A stretch of DNA of 34,016 nt from UBA11524 sp963642705 (GTDB lineage Bacteria; Bacillota; Clostridia; Christensenellales; Aristaeellaceae). The translations under genes were made by a program, and so were the position numbers. Below the pieces are notes generated by a model. That model saw only the letters and a program-made list of their open reading frames with translations. It had not been told where the DNA came from and did not search any database. Every line of letters begins with the position of its first letter. Positions within the stretch are counted from its first letter, which is position 1. The DNA lies in NCBI GenBank assembly GCA_963642705.1, contig CAVIHU010000020.1:1-34016 (forward strand), given 5' to 3'. This document shows, piece after piece, positions 23,013 through 30,352 of this stretch.

Positions 23013-24518
23013 ATGATGGCAATGTTTTCCTTTGATGAACCGTATGCGCTGTTTGATGTAACGCCGCTGTCGAATCAGTTCATATTGAATTATCTGCCGA
23101 GTGCGCCGGGCGATGCGGTGCGCGTGTACGTATACGGGCTGATGATGTGCTACCATCAGGAGGCGGACAGCAGCATCGAGAAGCTCTCGCGTCTCCTGAA
23201 CCTGTCGGAGGAGGAGGTTCGTTCCGCCTATCGCTACTGGGAACGCAAGGGACTTGTGCAACGCGTGGCGGATAATCCTCCGCAATATCGGTATTTGAAC
23301 GCGAATCAGGTCAGTCTGCTCGGCACGCAGGTGACGGCAGACCCTGAATACGAGGCGTTTGCCGAGGCGCTCTACGGCGTGTTCGACAATGACCACCGAC
23401 TGCACGGCAAGGAAATCAGCCAGTGCTATGAGTGGGTGGAGGACATGCACCTTCCGGCCGACGTCGTTATCGCAATGATGAAGCACCTTGTGAAGCTCCA
23501 CGGCAAGAACGTATCCATGAAGACGGCAGAAAAGCTGGCGACAACACTGGCGGAAGAGAAAATCATGACGCCAGAGGATGCCGATGAGGTTTTCAGGCGC
23601 GAGCAGAAGGTGTGGGACGGCGCGAGAAGCGTTCTGCGGAAGCTCGGTCAGCGGCGCAATCCGACCGCGCCGGAGCAGGAAATGTACCGCAAATGGCTGC
23701 TTGAGTGGCATTTCACGCCGGACGGCATCCTGAAGGCATGCGATGAGTCTGTCAAGAGCATCAACCCCACATTCGCCTACATTGACGGCATCTTGAGACG
23801 CCTGCATGAGAAGGAGGCCTCCACCGAGAAGGATGTTGCGCGTGACTTCAGCGAGAATGATGCCGCTGCTGCTCCGCTCAAGCGGATGCTTGCCGCGCTG
23901 GGCAACCGTTCGCTGACAGTGAACGAGTCGACATTGAGCCTGTACCGCAGCTATCAGGCGCTGTATCCGGACGCGGTCATTCTATTCGCCGCCACCGAAT
24001 GCGCCAAGAACGGCAGAAATGCACCGCAGGACGTCTTGCAGACGCTGATGAATTGGCAGAAGTGCGGGCTGCGAACGCTGCCGGAAATCGAAAAATACAT
24101 GCGGAATATCGACGACCAGAATGCCTTCCTTATGACGCTGTATCAGGCCATGCTGGATGAAAAGGCCTCACCAAATGCCAGCGACCGCCGGCTGATGACG
24201 AAGTGGCTGGAAACATGGCAGCTGTCGTCGACATTCGTGCTTGGCTGCGCACCGTGGGCAGCAGGAAAAGAAAAGCCGATCGCCTATCTGGACAAGATGC
24301 TTGAAAGTTTCCATCAGAAGGGCATTGTGACGATGGAAGCGGCAAAAGCAGAGCATCAAAGCCACCAGACTCAGCAGAAAACAGGCGGAACGGACAAGAA
24401 CGTTGCTCGGCAGACAAAGGTGGTCGGCGAGCAGCAGTATACGCAGCGCACTTATACGCCGTCGGACAATGGACTTGATGAAATGATGGCACAGTGGCAG
24501 GAGGAAAACCATGCGTAA
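23013..24518 (+). CDS. DnaD-domain replication protein with two C-terminal DnaD domains
   Basis: A 501-residue protein of the DnaB/DnaD primosome family, which helps load the replicative helicase in Bacillota. An N-terminal winged-helix region (about 20-95) includes DSSIEKLSRLLNLSEEEVRSAYRYWERKGLV. Two DnaD C-terminal (DnaB_2-like) units follow: MYRKWLLEWHFTPDGI...FAYIDGILRRLHEKE (about 225-275) and MTKWLETWQLSSTFVL...IAYLDKMLESFHQKGI (about 396-440). A helical region lies between them. The tail is rich in Gln/Thr/Lys and probably flexible. Three in-frame ATGs (23013, 23016, 23022) crowd the start; GGGGGA lies just upstream. The stop overlaps the helicase-loader ATG by 8 bases, so the two proteins are probably made together. 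Confidence 0.88.
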   Translation: MMAMFSFDEPYALFDVTPLSNQFILNYLPSAPGDAVRVYVYGLMMCYHQEADSSIEKLSRLLNLSEEEVRSAYRYWERKGLVQRVADNPPQYRYLNANQVSLLGTQVTADPEYEAFAEALYGVFDNDHRLHGKEISQCYEWVEDMHLPADVVIAMMKHLVKLHGKNVSMKTAEKLATTLAEEKIMTPEDADEVFRREQKVWDGARSVLRKLGQRRNPTAPEQEMYRKWLLEWHFTPDGILKACDESVKSINPTFAYIDGILRRLHEKEASTEKDVARDFSENDAAAAPLKRMLAALGNRSLTVNESTLSLYRSYQALYPDAVILFAATECAKNGRNAPQDVLQTLMNWQKCGLRTLPEIEKYMRNIDDQNAFLMTLYQAMLDEKASPNASDRRLMTKWLETWQLSSTFVLGCAPWAAGKEKPIAYLDKMLESFHQKGIVTMEAAKAEHQSHQTQQKTGGTDKNVARQTKVVGEQQYTQRTYTPSDNGLDEMMAQWQEENHA

Positions 24519-25473
24519 GAAAATCATCCAGGAGCTGCTGCTGGAATACGAGCAGCAACGTCAGAAGGATGCGCAGGAGGAGCAACGACGCCGGAACGAG
24601 GCAGTCGGAAAGTGTCCGGAGCTTGGCAAATGCCTTGAGGAACGCCAGCACATGATTTTTGACGGTGTGCGCAGCGTGCTGGACGGCACGCAGACGGTCA
24701 ATCTGCCCGAACGCATGGATGTCATGAACCGGCGGATTGCGTCGCTGCTCGAGAAAAACGGCTATCCTGCCGATTATCTGGAGCCTGTCTACCGCTGCCG
24801 TCAATGCCGCGATACCGGCTATGTCGGAGAGGCCATACGGGACATGTGTCCCTGCATGCGCACCGCATTTTATACCAAGCTGTACAGCGCGGTCGGACTG
24901 AGCGAGCAGAGTGAGCAATCGTTTGCCGAATTTGACCTGAGCGTATTCTCCGACCTGCCGCTTCCCGGAAAGAAGTACAGTCAGCGTCAGCTCATGGATA
25001 TGCTGCGCCACCAGTGCGAGCAGTACGCCGAAAATTATCCGAACGCCTCAACGCATGACCTGCTGCTGATGGGACAGAGCGGACTTGGCAAAACGTACCT
25101 GATGCACGCAATGGCGAAACGGTTGCTGGAACGCGGCTATAACGTGATGCTCCTGAGTGCGTACCGCTTCCTCGATACGGCGCGCAAGGCATATTTCTCC
25201 GGCAAGCAGGAGGACATGGATACGCTCATGGACACCGACGTACTGATGCTTGACGACATGGGCAGCGAGCCGCTGATGGAGAATATCACGATTGTGCAGT
25301 GGTTCAACCTCATCAACGAACGTCAGCTTCGGTCGAAGGGAACTGTCATCAGCACGAACCTCAACGAGGAGGAGCTTCGCCGGCGTTACACGGAACGTGT
25401 GACCTCGCGGCTGCTCGATGGCAGGCAATGCAAGCTCCTGCAATTCCTGGGCGACGATGTGCGGAGGCGATAA
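24511..25473 (+). CDS. DnaC/DnaI-like helicase loader ATPase
   Basis: A 320-residue AAA+ ATPase resembling the helicase loader DnaC/DnaI. The N-terminal part is charged and coiled. A zinc-type cluster CRQC...CPC lies around residues 95-118. Walker A GQSGLGKT is at 188-195, Walker B VLMLDDMG near residue 246, sensor I ISTNLNEEELRRRYTERV near residue 278, and the arginine-finger segment VTSRLLDGRQC follows. It overlaps the DnaD-domain gene by 8 bases and AGGAGG precedes its ATG. IstB of insertion sequences shares the fold, but no transposase is nearby, and the DnaD partner favours a replication role. Confidence 0.9.
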   Translation: MRKKIIQELLLEYEQQRQKDAQEEQRRRNEAVGKCPELGKCLEERQHMIFDGVRSVLDGTQTVNLPERMDVMNRRIASLLEKNGYPADYLEPVYRCRQCRDTGYVGEAIRDMCPCMRTAFYTKLYSAVGLSEQSEQSFAEFDLSVFSDLPLPGKKYSQRQLMDMLRHQCEQYAENYPNASTHDLLLMGQSGLGKTYLMHAMAKRLLERGYNVMLLSAYRFLDTARKAYFSGKQEDMDTLMDTDVLMLDDMGSEPLMENITIVQWFNLINERQLRSKGTVISTNLNEEELRRRYTERVTSRLLDGRQCKLLQFLGDDVRRR

Positions 25474-25475
25474 GC

Positions 25476-25817
25476 ATGATTCAATTGTATGTAAGCAAGA
25501 AGAATTTTGACGCACAGAAAGCGGAGCGTTTCTTTAAGGAGCGGCGAATCACCGTGCAGGTAATGGACCTCAAAAAGCACAAGCTGGGCGACCGCGAGCT
25601 GCAGATCATGGCAAAGGGCACCGGCATGCAGGGTCTGCTGGACAAGGATGACAAGCGCGTGAAGGAGCATCCGGCATGCTATTGCAATATCGACAGCATG
25701 ATTATGGACGCAATCCGTGAAAACCCATGGCTGCTGAAGTCGCCGATTGTCCGCAACGGCAATCAGTGCACAATCGGCTATCAGCCCGATGTGTGGGAAG
25801 CGTGGCTGAAGGCATAA
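25476..25817 (+). CDS. ArsC/Spx-fold protein without the catalytic cysteine
   Basis: A 113-residue protein. The ATG at 25476 is chosen: it follows the loader stop by 2 bases and has GGAGGCG upstream. The frame is open further upstream but only within the loader gene. The pattern MIQLYVSKKNFDAQKAERFF, then PIVRNGNQCTIGYQPDVWEAW, matches the ArsC/Spx thioredoxin-like fold. In place of the usual C-x-x-C or single Cys near residues 10-13 there is N-F-D-A, so arsenate-reductase or Spx redox chemistry is unlikely. The remaining cysteines (in CYCNIDS and NQCTIG) are not at the classical site. I infer a structural or regulatory role. Cotranscription with the DnaD/DnaC pair is likely. Confidence 0.82.
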   Translation: MIQLYVSKKNFDAQKAERFFKERRITVQVMDLKKHKLGDRELQIMAKGTGMQGLLDKDDKRVKEHPACYCNIDSMIMDAIRENPWLLKSPIVRNGNQCTIGYQPDVWEAWLKA

Positions 25818-25828
25818 AAGCATAAAAA

Positions 25829-25858
25829 CCTGCGGAAGGCAGTACGCATATCCGCAGG
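25829..25858 (-). terminator. Terminator for the birA-acpS operon
   Basis: CCTGCGGA (25829-25836) pairs with TCCGCAGG (25851-25858). On the minus strand TTTTTATGCTTTT follows, so it mainly ends acpS transcription. The plus-strand side has a poor T-run. Confidence 0.75.
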
Positions 25859-25867
25859 GCATTCTAT

Positions 25868-26227
25868 TCATTTCAGCCACACAACCGATGCCGCAGCGAC
25901 ACCGGCATCATGCGTGATGGACAGCAGAAAAAATCCGCCGTATTCAGCAGCCTTTCCGTACACCTGAATGCGCGGCTGACCCGATTCGCCGTGGGTGATT
26001 TCAATGTCTGTCAGCGGCAGGGACAGCCCACAGCCGAGCGCTTTCAGAACGGCCTCCTTCGCAGCAAACAGACCGGCAAGCGTTTCCGCACTTTGCGCAC
26101 CGCGGCTATGGATATACACAATTTCATCGGGACAGAAATACCGCGAGAGAAAGCGCTCGTTTCCGACCAGCTTCTGCATCCGGTCGATGCCGCATACGTC
26201 CAGTCCGAGTCCCATGATGTCAGACAT
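25868..26227 (-). CDS. acpS: Holo-[acyl-carrier-protein] synthase
   Basis: A 119-residue phosphopantetheinyl transferase that attaches the CoA-derived arm to acyl carrier protein. GLGLDVCGIDRM (Asp10 as Mg2+ ligand), FAAKEAVLKALGCGL (Glu ligand) and the C-terminal LSITHDAGVAAASVV strand are diagnostic of AcpS. The length is normal. The ATG overlaps the end of birA by 8 bases, with GGGGGC upstream, so translation is coupled. An ATG four codons later would also give a plausible N-terminus. Confidence 0.93.
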   Translation of the reverse strand: MSDIMGLGLDVCGIDRMQKLVGNERFLSRYFCPDEIVYIHSRGAQSAETLAGLFAAKEAVLKALGCGLSLPLTDIEITHGESGQPRIQVYGKAAEYGGFFLLSITHDAGVAAASVVWLK

Positions 26228-27188
26228 AGCCCATCAGCCCCCGAACGGACACATCGCCGGACAGCACGCGCCGAAGCGTTCCGTCCTCCATCCGGACAAG
26301 CAGCGCGCCTGTCTCATCGAGATCCTCTGCAACGCCGGTGAACTCGATGTCCGTGCCAATGACGTGCACAGCGCTGCCCAGCGTGCACGAGCAGCGGCGG
26401 TATTCCGCCTGAATCCCCGCAAAGCCGTCCCTTTCCAGCAAACGGATGATGTCCTCCAGTTCGCGGAGGTAGTGCGTCAGCACATCGCGGCGAAGCGGCG
26501 GCGAACCGAACTCTTCGAGTGCTCCGGCTTTATCGGCAAGCTCCGGAGGATAGGAATTACAGCGGACATTCAGCCCTGTACCGACAACAACATATTCTAT
26601 CCGGTCGGGGTCGGCACTGATTTCCAGCAGAATGCCGCAGATTTTTTTGCCATTGCAGACGATATCATTCGGCCACTTGATGCGCACATCGAGCGAGGTT
26701 GTTTCCTGCACGGCGCGCGTCATGGCGATGGCGGCGGCGAGCGTAATCAGCGGCGCCTGGCGTGGAGGCAGATGTGGCCGGAGCAGTACGCTCAGCAGCA
26801 GCCCTTTTCCAGACGGAACAACCCAGGAGCGGCCCAAGCGACCCTTGCCGCCAGTTTGGCAGTCGCATACGCAAAGGCTGCCGTTCGGCGCACCGTGAAC
26901 CGCCATCTGTTTGAGGGTCGTGTTGGTGGATTCGAGCGTGGGCTGGTAGCGGTTTTCACCGCGGCCGAGTGTGCGCGTTGTCAGATGTTTCTGCCAGAAG
27001 ACGGGATTCACGCTGTCCTCTGCCCGAAGGCGATAACCGCGCTTGCCGCCGGACTCAATCTGCCAGCCTTCTTCGCGGAGCAGCTCAATGCGCTTCCATA
27101 CGGCGGCGCGGCTGATGCCCAGCTCATGGCTGATTTTTTCGCCGGACACATAATCGCCGCCGGCAAGCATTTCGAGAATGCCATTCAT
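26220..27188 (-). CDS. birA: Bifunctional biotin ligase / biotin repressor
   Basis: A 322-residue BirA with an N-terminal winged helix (about 1-58: GISRAAVWKRIELLREEGWQ) and a central biotin-ligase domain. LESTNTTLKQMA, the biotinyl-AMP loop GKGRLGRSW and KWPNDIVCNGKKICGILLE are family hallmarks. The C-terminal SH3-like part ends in DGTLRRVLSGDVSVRGL. The enzyme biotinylates carboxylases and, with the HTH, may repress biotin genes. No biotin genes or obvious bio operator are visible here. The ATG has GGAGATG upstream. Its start lies 30 bases from the divergent pseudouridine synthase start. Confidence 0.94.
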   Translation of the reverse strand: MNGILEMLAGGDYVSGEKISHELGISRAAVWKRIELLREEGWQIESGGKRGYRLRAEDSVNPVFWQKHLTTRTLGRGENRYQPTLESTNTTLKQMAVHGAPNGSLCVCDCQTGGKGRLGRSWVVPSGKGLLLSVLLRPHLPPRQAPLITLAAAIAMTRAVQETTSLDVRIKWPNDIVCNGKKICGILLEISADPDRIEYVVVGTGLNVRCNSYPPELADKAGALEEFGSPPLRRDVLTHYLRELEDIIRLLERDGFAGIQAEYRRCSCTLGSAVHVIGTDIEFTGVAEDLDETGALLVRMEDGTLRRVLSGDVSVRGLMGYV

Positions 27189-27193
27189 ATAAT
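27188..27193 (+). promoter_or_regulatory. Possible -10 element for the pseudouridine synthase gene
   Basis: A perfect TATAAT lies here on the plus strand, at the very start of birA. No good -35 is found 16-18 bases upstream. If used, transcription would start near 27200, just before the TTG start at 27219. This is a weak call. Confidence 0.4.
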
Positions 27194-27218
27194 CATCTCC
27201 AAATCAGGGGTGAATCAG

Positions 27219-28091
27219 TTGGAACATGTGATATTGCCGCAGGAGGAGGGCATGCGGGTGCAAAGTGTCCTTCGGCAGTGCATGGGCGTAAGCAACACAG
27301 TGGTAAAATCCGCCAAATGGGCTGGGCGAATTACGCTTGACGGGCAAATTGCCGCAGCAAATGAGCTCGTCCGTGCAGGGCAGAAGCTGGCAATTGCCTT
27401 CAAGGACAATCAGCCGATTTACCAGCTGAAGCCGTACAATCTGCCGCTGAACATCGTCTATGAGGATGAGCACCTGTATGTGATTGACAAGCCTGCGCCT
27501 CTGGCGAGCCAGTCCGGCATACAGCACCCGGATGATTCGCTGGAAAATGCACTGTATGCCCATTTGGGCTGTCCTGCGGATTTTGTGTATCGACCGGTCA
27601 ACCGGCTGGACAAGGGCACGAGCGGACTGATGGTTGTGGCAAAGGATGCATACATGCAGCATCGGCTGCAAACGCTGCTCCACACGCCTGATTTCGTCAG
27701 GACATATCAGGCTGTGGTCGAAGGGCATCCGCCGGAGGGTGAAGGCATCGTCAACGCGCCCATCGCGAAGGAAAACGCGGCAAGCATCAAGCGTGTGGTG
27801 TCGCCTGACGGCAAACCATCCGTGACGCATTATCGAATGCTGTCACGCGGAAAGAAGCGGTCGCTGCTGGAATTGACGCTCGAAACGGGACGCACGCACC
27901 AAATCCGCGTTCATATGGCATACCTTGGCTGTCCGGTTGCAGGGGATTTCCTGTACGGAACAGAGCTGCCGGAGTTGCCCGGAAGGTTCGCGCTGCATTC
28001 CGCCGGAATTTGCCTGACGCATCCGCTGACCGGGAATCGTTTGTCCCTTACTTCGCCTTTGCCGGAATCGCTGACGCGGCTGCTTGGTTGA
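27219..28091 (+). CDS. RluA-family pseudouridine synthase
   Basis: About 290 residues. An N-terminal S4-like RNA-binding region (about 1-70) precedes the catalytic domain with Asp131 in RPVNRLDKGTSGLMV, the RluA-type catalytic motif. KPSVTHYRML, LLELTLETGRTHQIRVHMAYLG and GDFLYG are also family features. It isomerises uridine in rRNA or tRNA; the exact site is unknown. Start choice: TTG at 27219 keeps the conserved strand LEHVILPQEEGMRVQSVL and has AGGGG 8 bases upstream. The ATG at 27252 has a stronger AGGAGG site and would give 279 residues. The frame is open far upstream, but that part is antisense to birA and is not this protein. The 3' end overlaps the convergent pyruvyl-transferase gene by 44 bases. 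Confidence 0.88.
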   Translation: MEHVILPQEEGMRVQSVLRQCMGVSNTVVKSAKWAGRITLDGQIAAANELVRAGQKLAIAFKDNQPIYQLKPYNLPLNIVYEDEHLYVIDKPAPLASQSGIQHPDDSLENALYAHLGCPADFVYRPVNRLDKGTSGLMVVAKDAYMQHRLQTLLHTPDFVRTYQAVVEGHPPEGEGIVNAPIAKENAASIKRVVSPDGKPSVTHYRMLSRGKKRSLLELTLETGRTHQIRVHMAYLGCPVAGDFLYGTELPELPGRFALHSAGICLTHPLTGNRLSLTSPLPESLTRLLG

Positions 28092-29133
28092 CGGCATCGC
28101 GCAGGTATTGCAACCCAGCTTCGCGGCGAATGGCAATCTGCGCATCGACCGCATCAAAGTCAGGATGGAGCGGATCAGTGATGCAGAGTGAGCGGCAAAG
28201 CTGGTCAATGCGGCTGTTGCGACTGAGCGGATCGCCATCGCGGTCGCGCCGGAGAATCAGACAGGGCGTATGCAGCAAAAGCGAGAATGCCGCCGCATGA
28301 AAGCTGTCCGTCACGACAAGCTCTGCACCGGCAAGCAGATTCAGCCACTTGACAGGTGACACATTGCATTCCTGCGGATAATCTGCCTGAAGCGCTGAGG
28401 CAGTTCGCGGAATCAACCGGACAGGCAGACCGAGCTGTTCGCTCTGTTGACGCACCTGAGCCATGTAACCGGGACGATCGCCGAGAAAAAATCCAATCGC
28501 CTCATGGCGCTTTGCCGGTTCCCCTGCAAGTGTCAGCCACGCCTGACGCGCAAGCAGCAGCACAGGGTCGGGCATGACAGGCGGCTTCTGTCCGATGATT
28601 TCCTGCAGCAGCGCGGCACCCTCCTCTTCGCGGACAGACAAGGCAGAGAAGGCTTTCGTCAGTGTGGCAATCTTGCGCCTTTTTGCACGGCTGTCAATCG
28701 CAGAGACGCCCAGCGAGGGCGCGTAGGCGACCTTCGGCTTATCCGTGAAATCGAGAAAATACGCCGGATTCAGCCAAGTCGGTGACCAGATCTGATCTGA
28801 GCCGCACATTAGCACGTCATATTTTGCCGCCTGAGCAGTCAGTGCGCGATGATTTTCGCAGCGCGGCGACAAGTGCAGCCGCGTCTGCCTGAATTCATCG
28901 AAACCGCATGTCAGTCCCTGAGCAGCGCTGCGCTTGCGCATGCCATCGAGAATCAGGCGCGGCGAATTGCCGCTGGCAAGCAGATTCCGGATTTTTTCCG
29001 CTTTTGACGGACAATAGTCGATGTGCTCTGCATTGAAACCAAGATTGCACAGCGTCTGCTGGAGCGCGTATGCCTGGAGAATGGAGCCATAATTATCGTT
29101 ATGCAGGAAGGTCATCAGCCCGATGCTGATCAA
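28048..29133 (-). CDS. Polysaccharide pyruvyl transferase family protein
   Basis: A 361-residue protein of the PS_pyruv_trans family (CsaB/WcaK-like). IGLMTFLHNDNYGSILQAYALQQTL at the start, DVLMCGSDQIWSPTWL (about residues 100-115), AYAPSLGVS and AELVVTDSFHAAAFSLL are its typical blocks. Members add ketal pyruvate to wall or capsule sugars. The acceptor here is unknown. The start is a TTG at 29131-29133 because AAGAGGT sits 7 bases upstream and a promoter lies just before it. The open frame further upstream has no ribosome site. No other capsule genes adjoin it. Confidence 0.87.
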   Translation of the reverse strand: MISIGLMTFLHNDNYGSILQAYALQQTLCNLGFNAEHIDYCPSKAEKIRNLLASGNSPRLILDGMRKRSAAQGLTCGFDEFRQTRLHLSPRCENHRALTAQAAKYDVLMCGSDQIWSPTWLNPAYFLDFTDKPKVAYAPSLGVSAIDSRAKRRKIATLTKAFSALSVREEEGAALLQEIIGQKPPVMPDPVLLLARQAWLTLAGEPAKRHEAIGFFLGDRPGYMAQVRQQSEQLGLPVRLIPRTASALQADYPQECNVSPVKWLNLLAGAELVVTDSFHAAAFSLLLHTPCLILRRDRDGDPLSRNSRIDQLCRSLCITDPLHPDFDAVDAQIAIRREAGLQYLRDAVNQAAASAIPAKAK

Positions 29134-29167
29134 GCATCTCACCTCTTGAGCATTATTCTTCCTTTCG

Positions 29168-29196
29168 ATTATAGCATACTTTTCCGACGGACGCAA
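29168..29196 (-). promoter_or_regulatory. Promoter for the pyruvyl transferase family gene
   Basis: On the minus strand TTGCGT (29191-29196), a 17-base spacer and TATAAT (29168-29173) preceded by TGC (extended -10). It lies about 35 bases from the TTG start. Confidence 0.8.
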
Positions 29197-29328
29197 ATGC
29201 AGGATGTCACTCAAGGAATGCACGCTGGCCGTATGCGCAATTGCTCACAGCAAGACCATGATTATTGTCACATATGACCCTGCCGCTGCGGAAATATGCG
29301 ACATCTCCGCACGACAACGACGCGCTTC

Positions 29329-29359
29329 TTGACGTTCTTTTTCTATTAAACTCTATATT
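29329..29359 (+). promoter_or_regulatory. Promoter of the MerR-family gene
   Basis: TTGACG (29329-29334), a 19-base spacer and TATATT (29354-29359). The 19-base spacer is longer than the 17 bases seen at other promoters here and is typical of MerR-type targets. Confidence 0.6.
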
Positions 29360-29372
29360 AAGATGAGAGTTT
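29348..29372. promoter_or_regulatory. Operator dyad in the MerR gene promoter
   Basis: Perfect inverted repeat AAACTCT / AGAGTTT with 11 bases between the arms. It overlaps the -10 of the MerR gene. The core ACTCT-N8-ATGAGAGT is the same as in the promoter at 30253-30283, so both are probably bound by this regulator. Its position over the -10 suggests autorepression. Confidence 0.65.
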
Positions 29373-29387
29373 CAGGAGGACATATCC

Positions 29388-30233
29388 ATGCATGAGGATC
29401 TGCTTTCCATCGGCAAAATGGCAGAAATGAACCGCGTCACCGTTGCGACGCTGCGTCTATACGATGAGCTCGGGCTGCTGCATCCGCGCTGGAAGGATCC
29501 CGATACAGGCTATCGGTACTATGACATCGCACAAAATGCTCGTCTGGACATGATTGCCTATATGAAGGAACTCGGTATGAGCCTGTCTGAGATCGCAAAC
29601 GTACTGCAAAAGGAGGATATCACGCTGATCGAGTCGATTCTCGTGGAAAAAAACGAACAGCTTCATCAGCAGATGCGCGAGCTCCGGTCACGACACATGG
29701 CAGTCGAGCGTGCCATCGCCTGCATGGAGCGCTATCGAAAGTCACCTGTAAAAGGCACGATTGCGCTGGAATATATCGACCGGCGATATGTCTGGGGTCT
29801 GCCGTGCGAACATAATTTCTACGACGCAGACATTCGCGCCTATGAGCATGAGCTGCTCCGGCTCCGCACGGCACTGATGGAACGCGGCTTCTCCCAAATC
29901 CACTCCTACGCCGCCGGCACAACCATCGCCATGACGGACTTTCTTGCCGGACGCTTCATCGCGCAGCACGTGTTCGTCTTCACCGACCACCGCGACCGTG
30001 AACAGTTTCAGGACGTCAAAATCATGGACAGCGGCATGTTTGCCTGCATCTATCTGGACAATTATGACGATGAGATTCCATTCGCGAAGAAGCTGCTATC
30101 TGCTTGTCAGGAGCACGGCTGGCGCATCTGCGGCGATTACATCTGCGAGGTGCTGACAGAATTCAACGTGTTCGACAGCGAGCAGAGAAGCATGTTCCTG
30201 CGTCTGCAGGTACCTGTGCAATTTCACGATTGA
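29388..30233 (+). CDS. MerR-family transcriptional regulator with effector domain (BmrR-like)
   Basis: A 281-residue regulator. The N-terminal winged helix (about 5-75) has LLSIGKMAEMNRVTVATLRLYDELGLL and DTGYRYYD, diagnostic of MerR proteins. A long dimerisation helix (about 78-118) follows, then an effector-binding domain of the GyrI/BmrR type (about 125-280). The cysteines do not form a metal-binding pattern, so an organic ligand is more likely than a metal. The ATG has GGAGG upstream. A dyad matching its likely operator lies in its own promoter and in the 19-base spacer of the next gene's promoter, so it should control the downstream dehydrogenase. Confidence 0.9.
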   Translation: MHEDLLSIGKMAEMNRVTVATLRLYDELGLLHPRWKDPDTGYRYYDIAQNARLDMIAYMKELGMSLSEIANVLQKEDITLIESILVEKNEQLHQQMRELRSRHMAVERAIACMERYRKSPVKGTIALEYIDRRYVWGLPCEHNFYDADIRAYEHELLRLRTALMERGFSQIHSYAAGTTIAMTDFLAGRFIAQHVFVFTDHRDREQFQDVKIMDSGMFACIYLDNYDDEIPFAKKLLSACQEHGWRICGDYICEVLTEFNVFDSEQRSMFLRLQVPVQFHD

Positions 30234-30252
30234 TAATTTTTTTGCAAATCGC

Positions 30253-30283
30253 TTGACTCTCCTCCAACATGAGAGTGTATAAT
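30253..30283 (+). promoter_or_regulatory. MerR-type promoter of the dehydrogenase, with operator
   Basis: TTGACT (30253-30258) and TATAAT (30278-30283) are separated by 19 bases. The dyad ACTCTC (30256-30261) / GAGAGT (30271-30276) fills the spacer. This is the classic architecture that MerR proteins activate by untwisting DNA. The core ACTCT-N8-ATGAGAGT also occurs in the regulator's own promoter. Confidence 0.82.
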
Positions 30284-30352
30284 AGAATTAGAAAGGCAAG
30301 GGCGAATGAACGTCCATGCCGCAATCTGTGAATTGAACAGGAGGTTATTCCC

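Noticed and set aside
24511..25473. IstB of an IS21-type insertion sequence
   Set aside because: The fold is shared, but there is no transposase or terminal repeat, and it overlaps a DnaD-domain gene.
25995..27218. Upstream extension of the pseudouridine synthase frame
   Set aside because: It runs antisense through acpS and birA. The recognisable protein begins only near 27219.
29287..29311. TGCGGA/TCCGCA hairpin upstream of the MerR gene
   Set aside because: Only a 6-bp stem with a 13-base loop and no T-run. It is upstream of the promoter and has no evident function.
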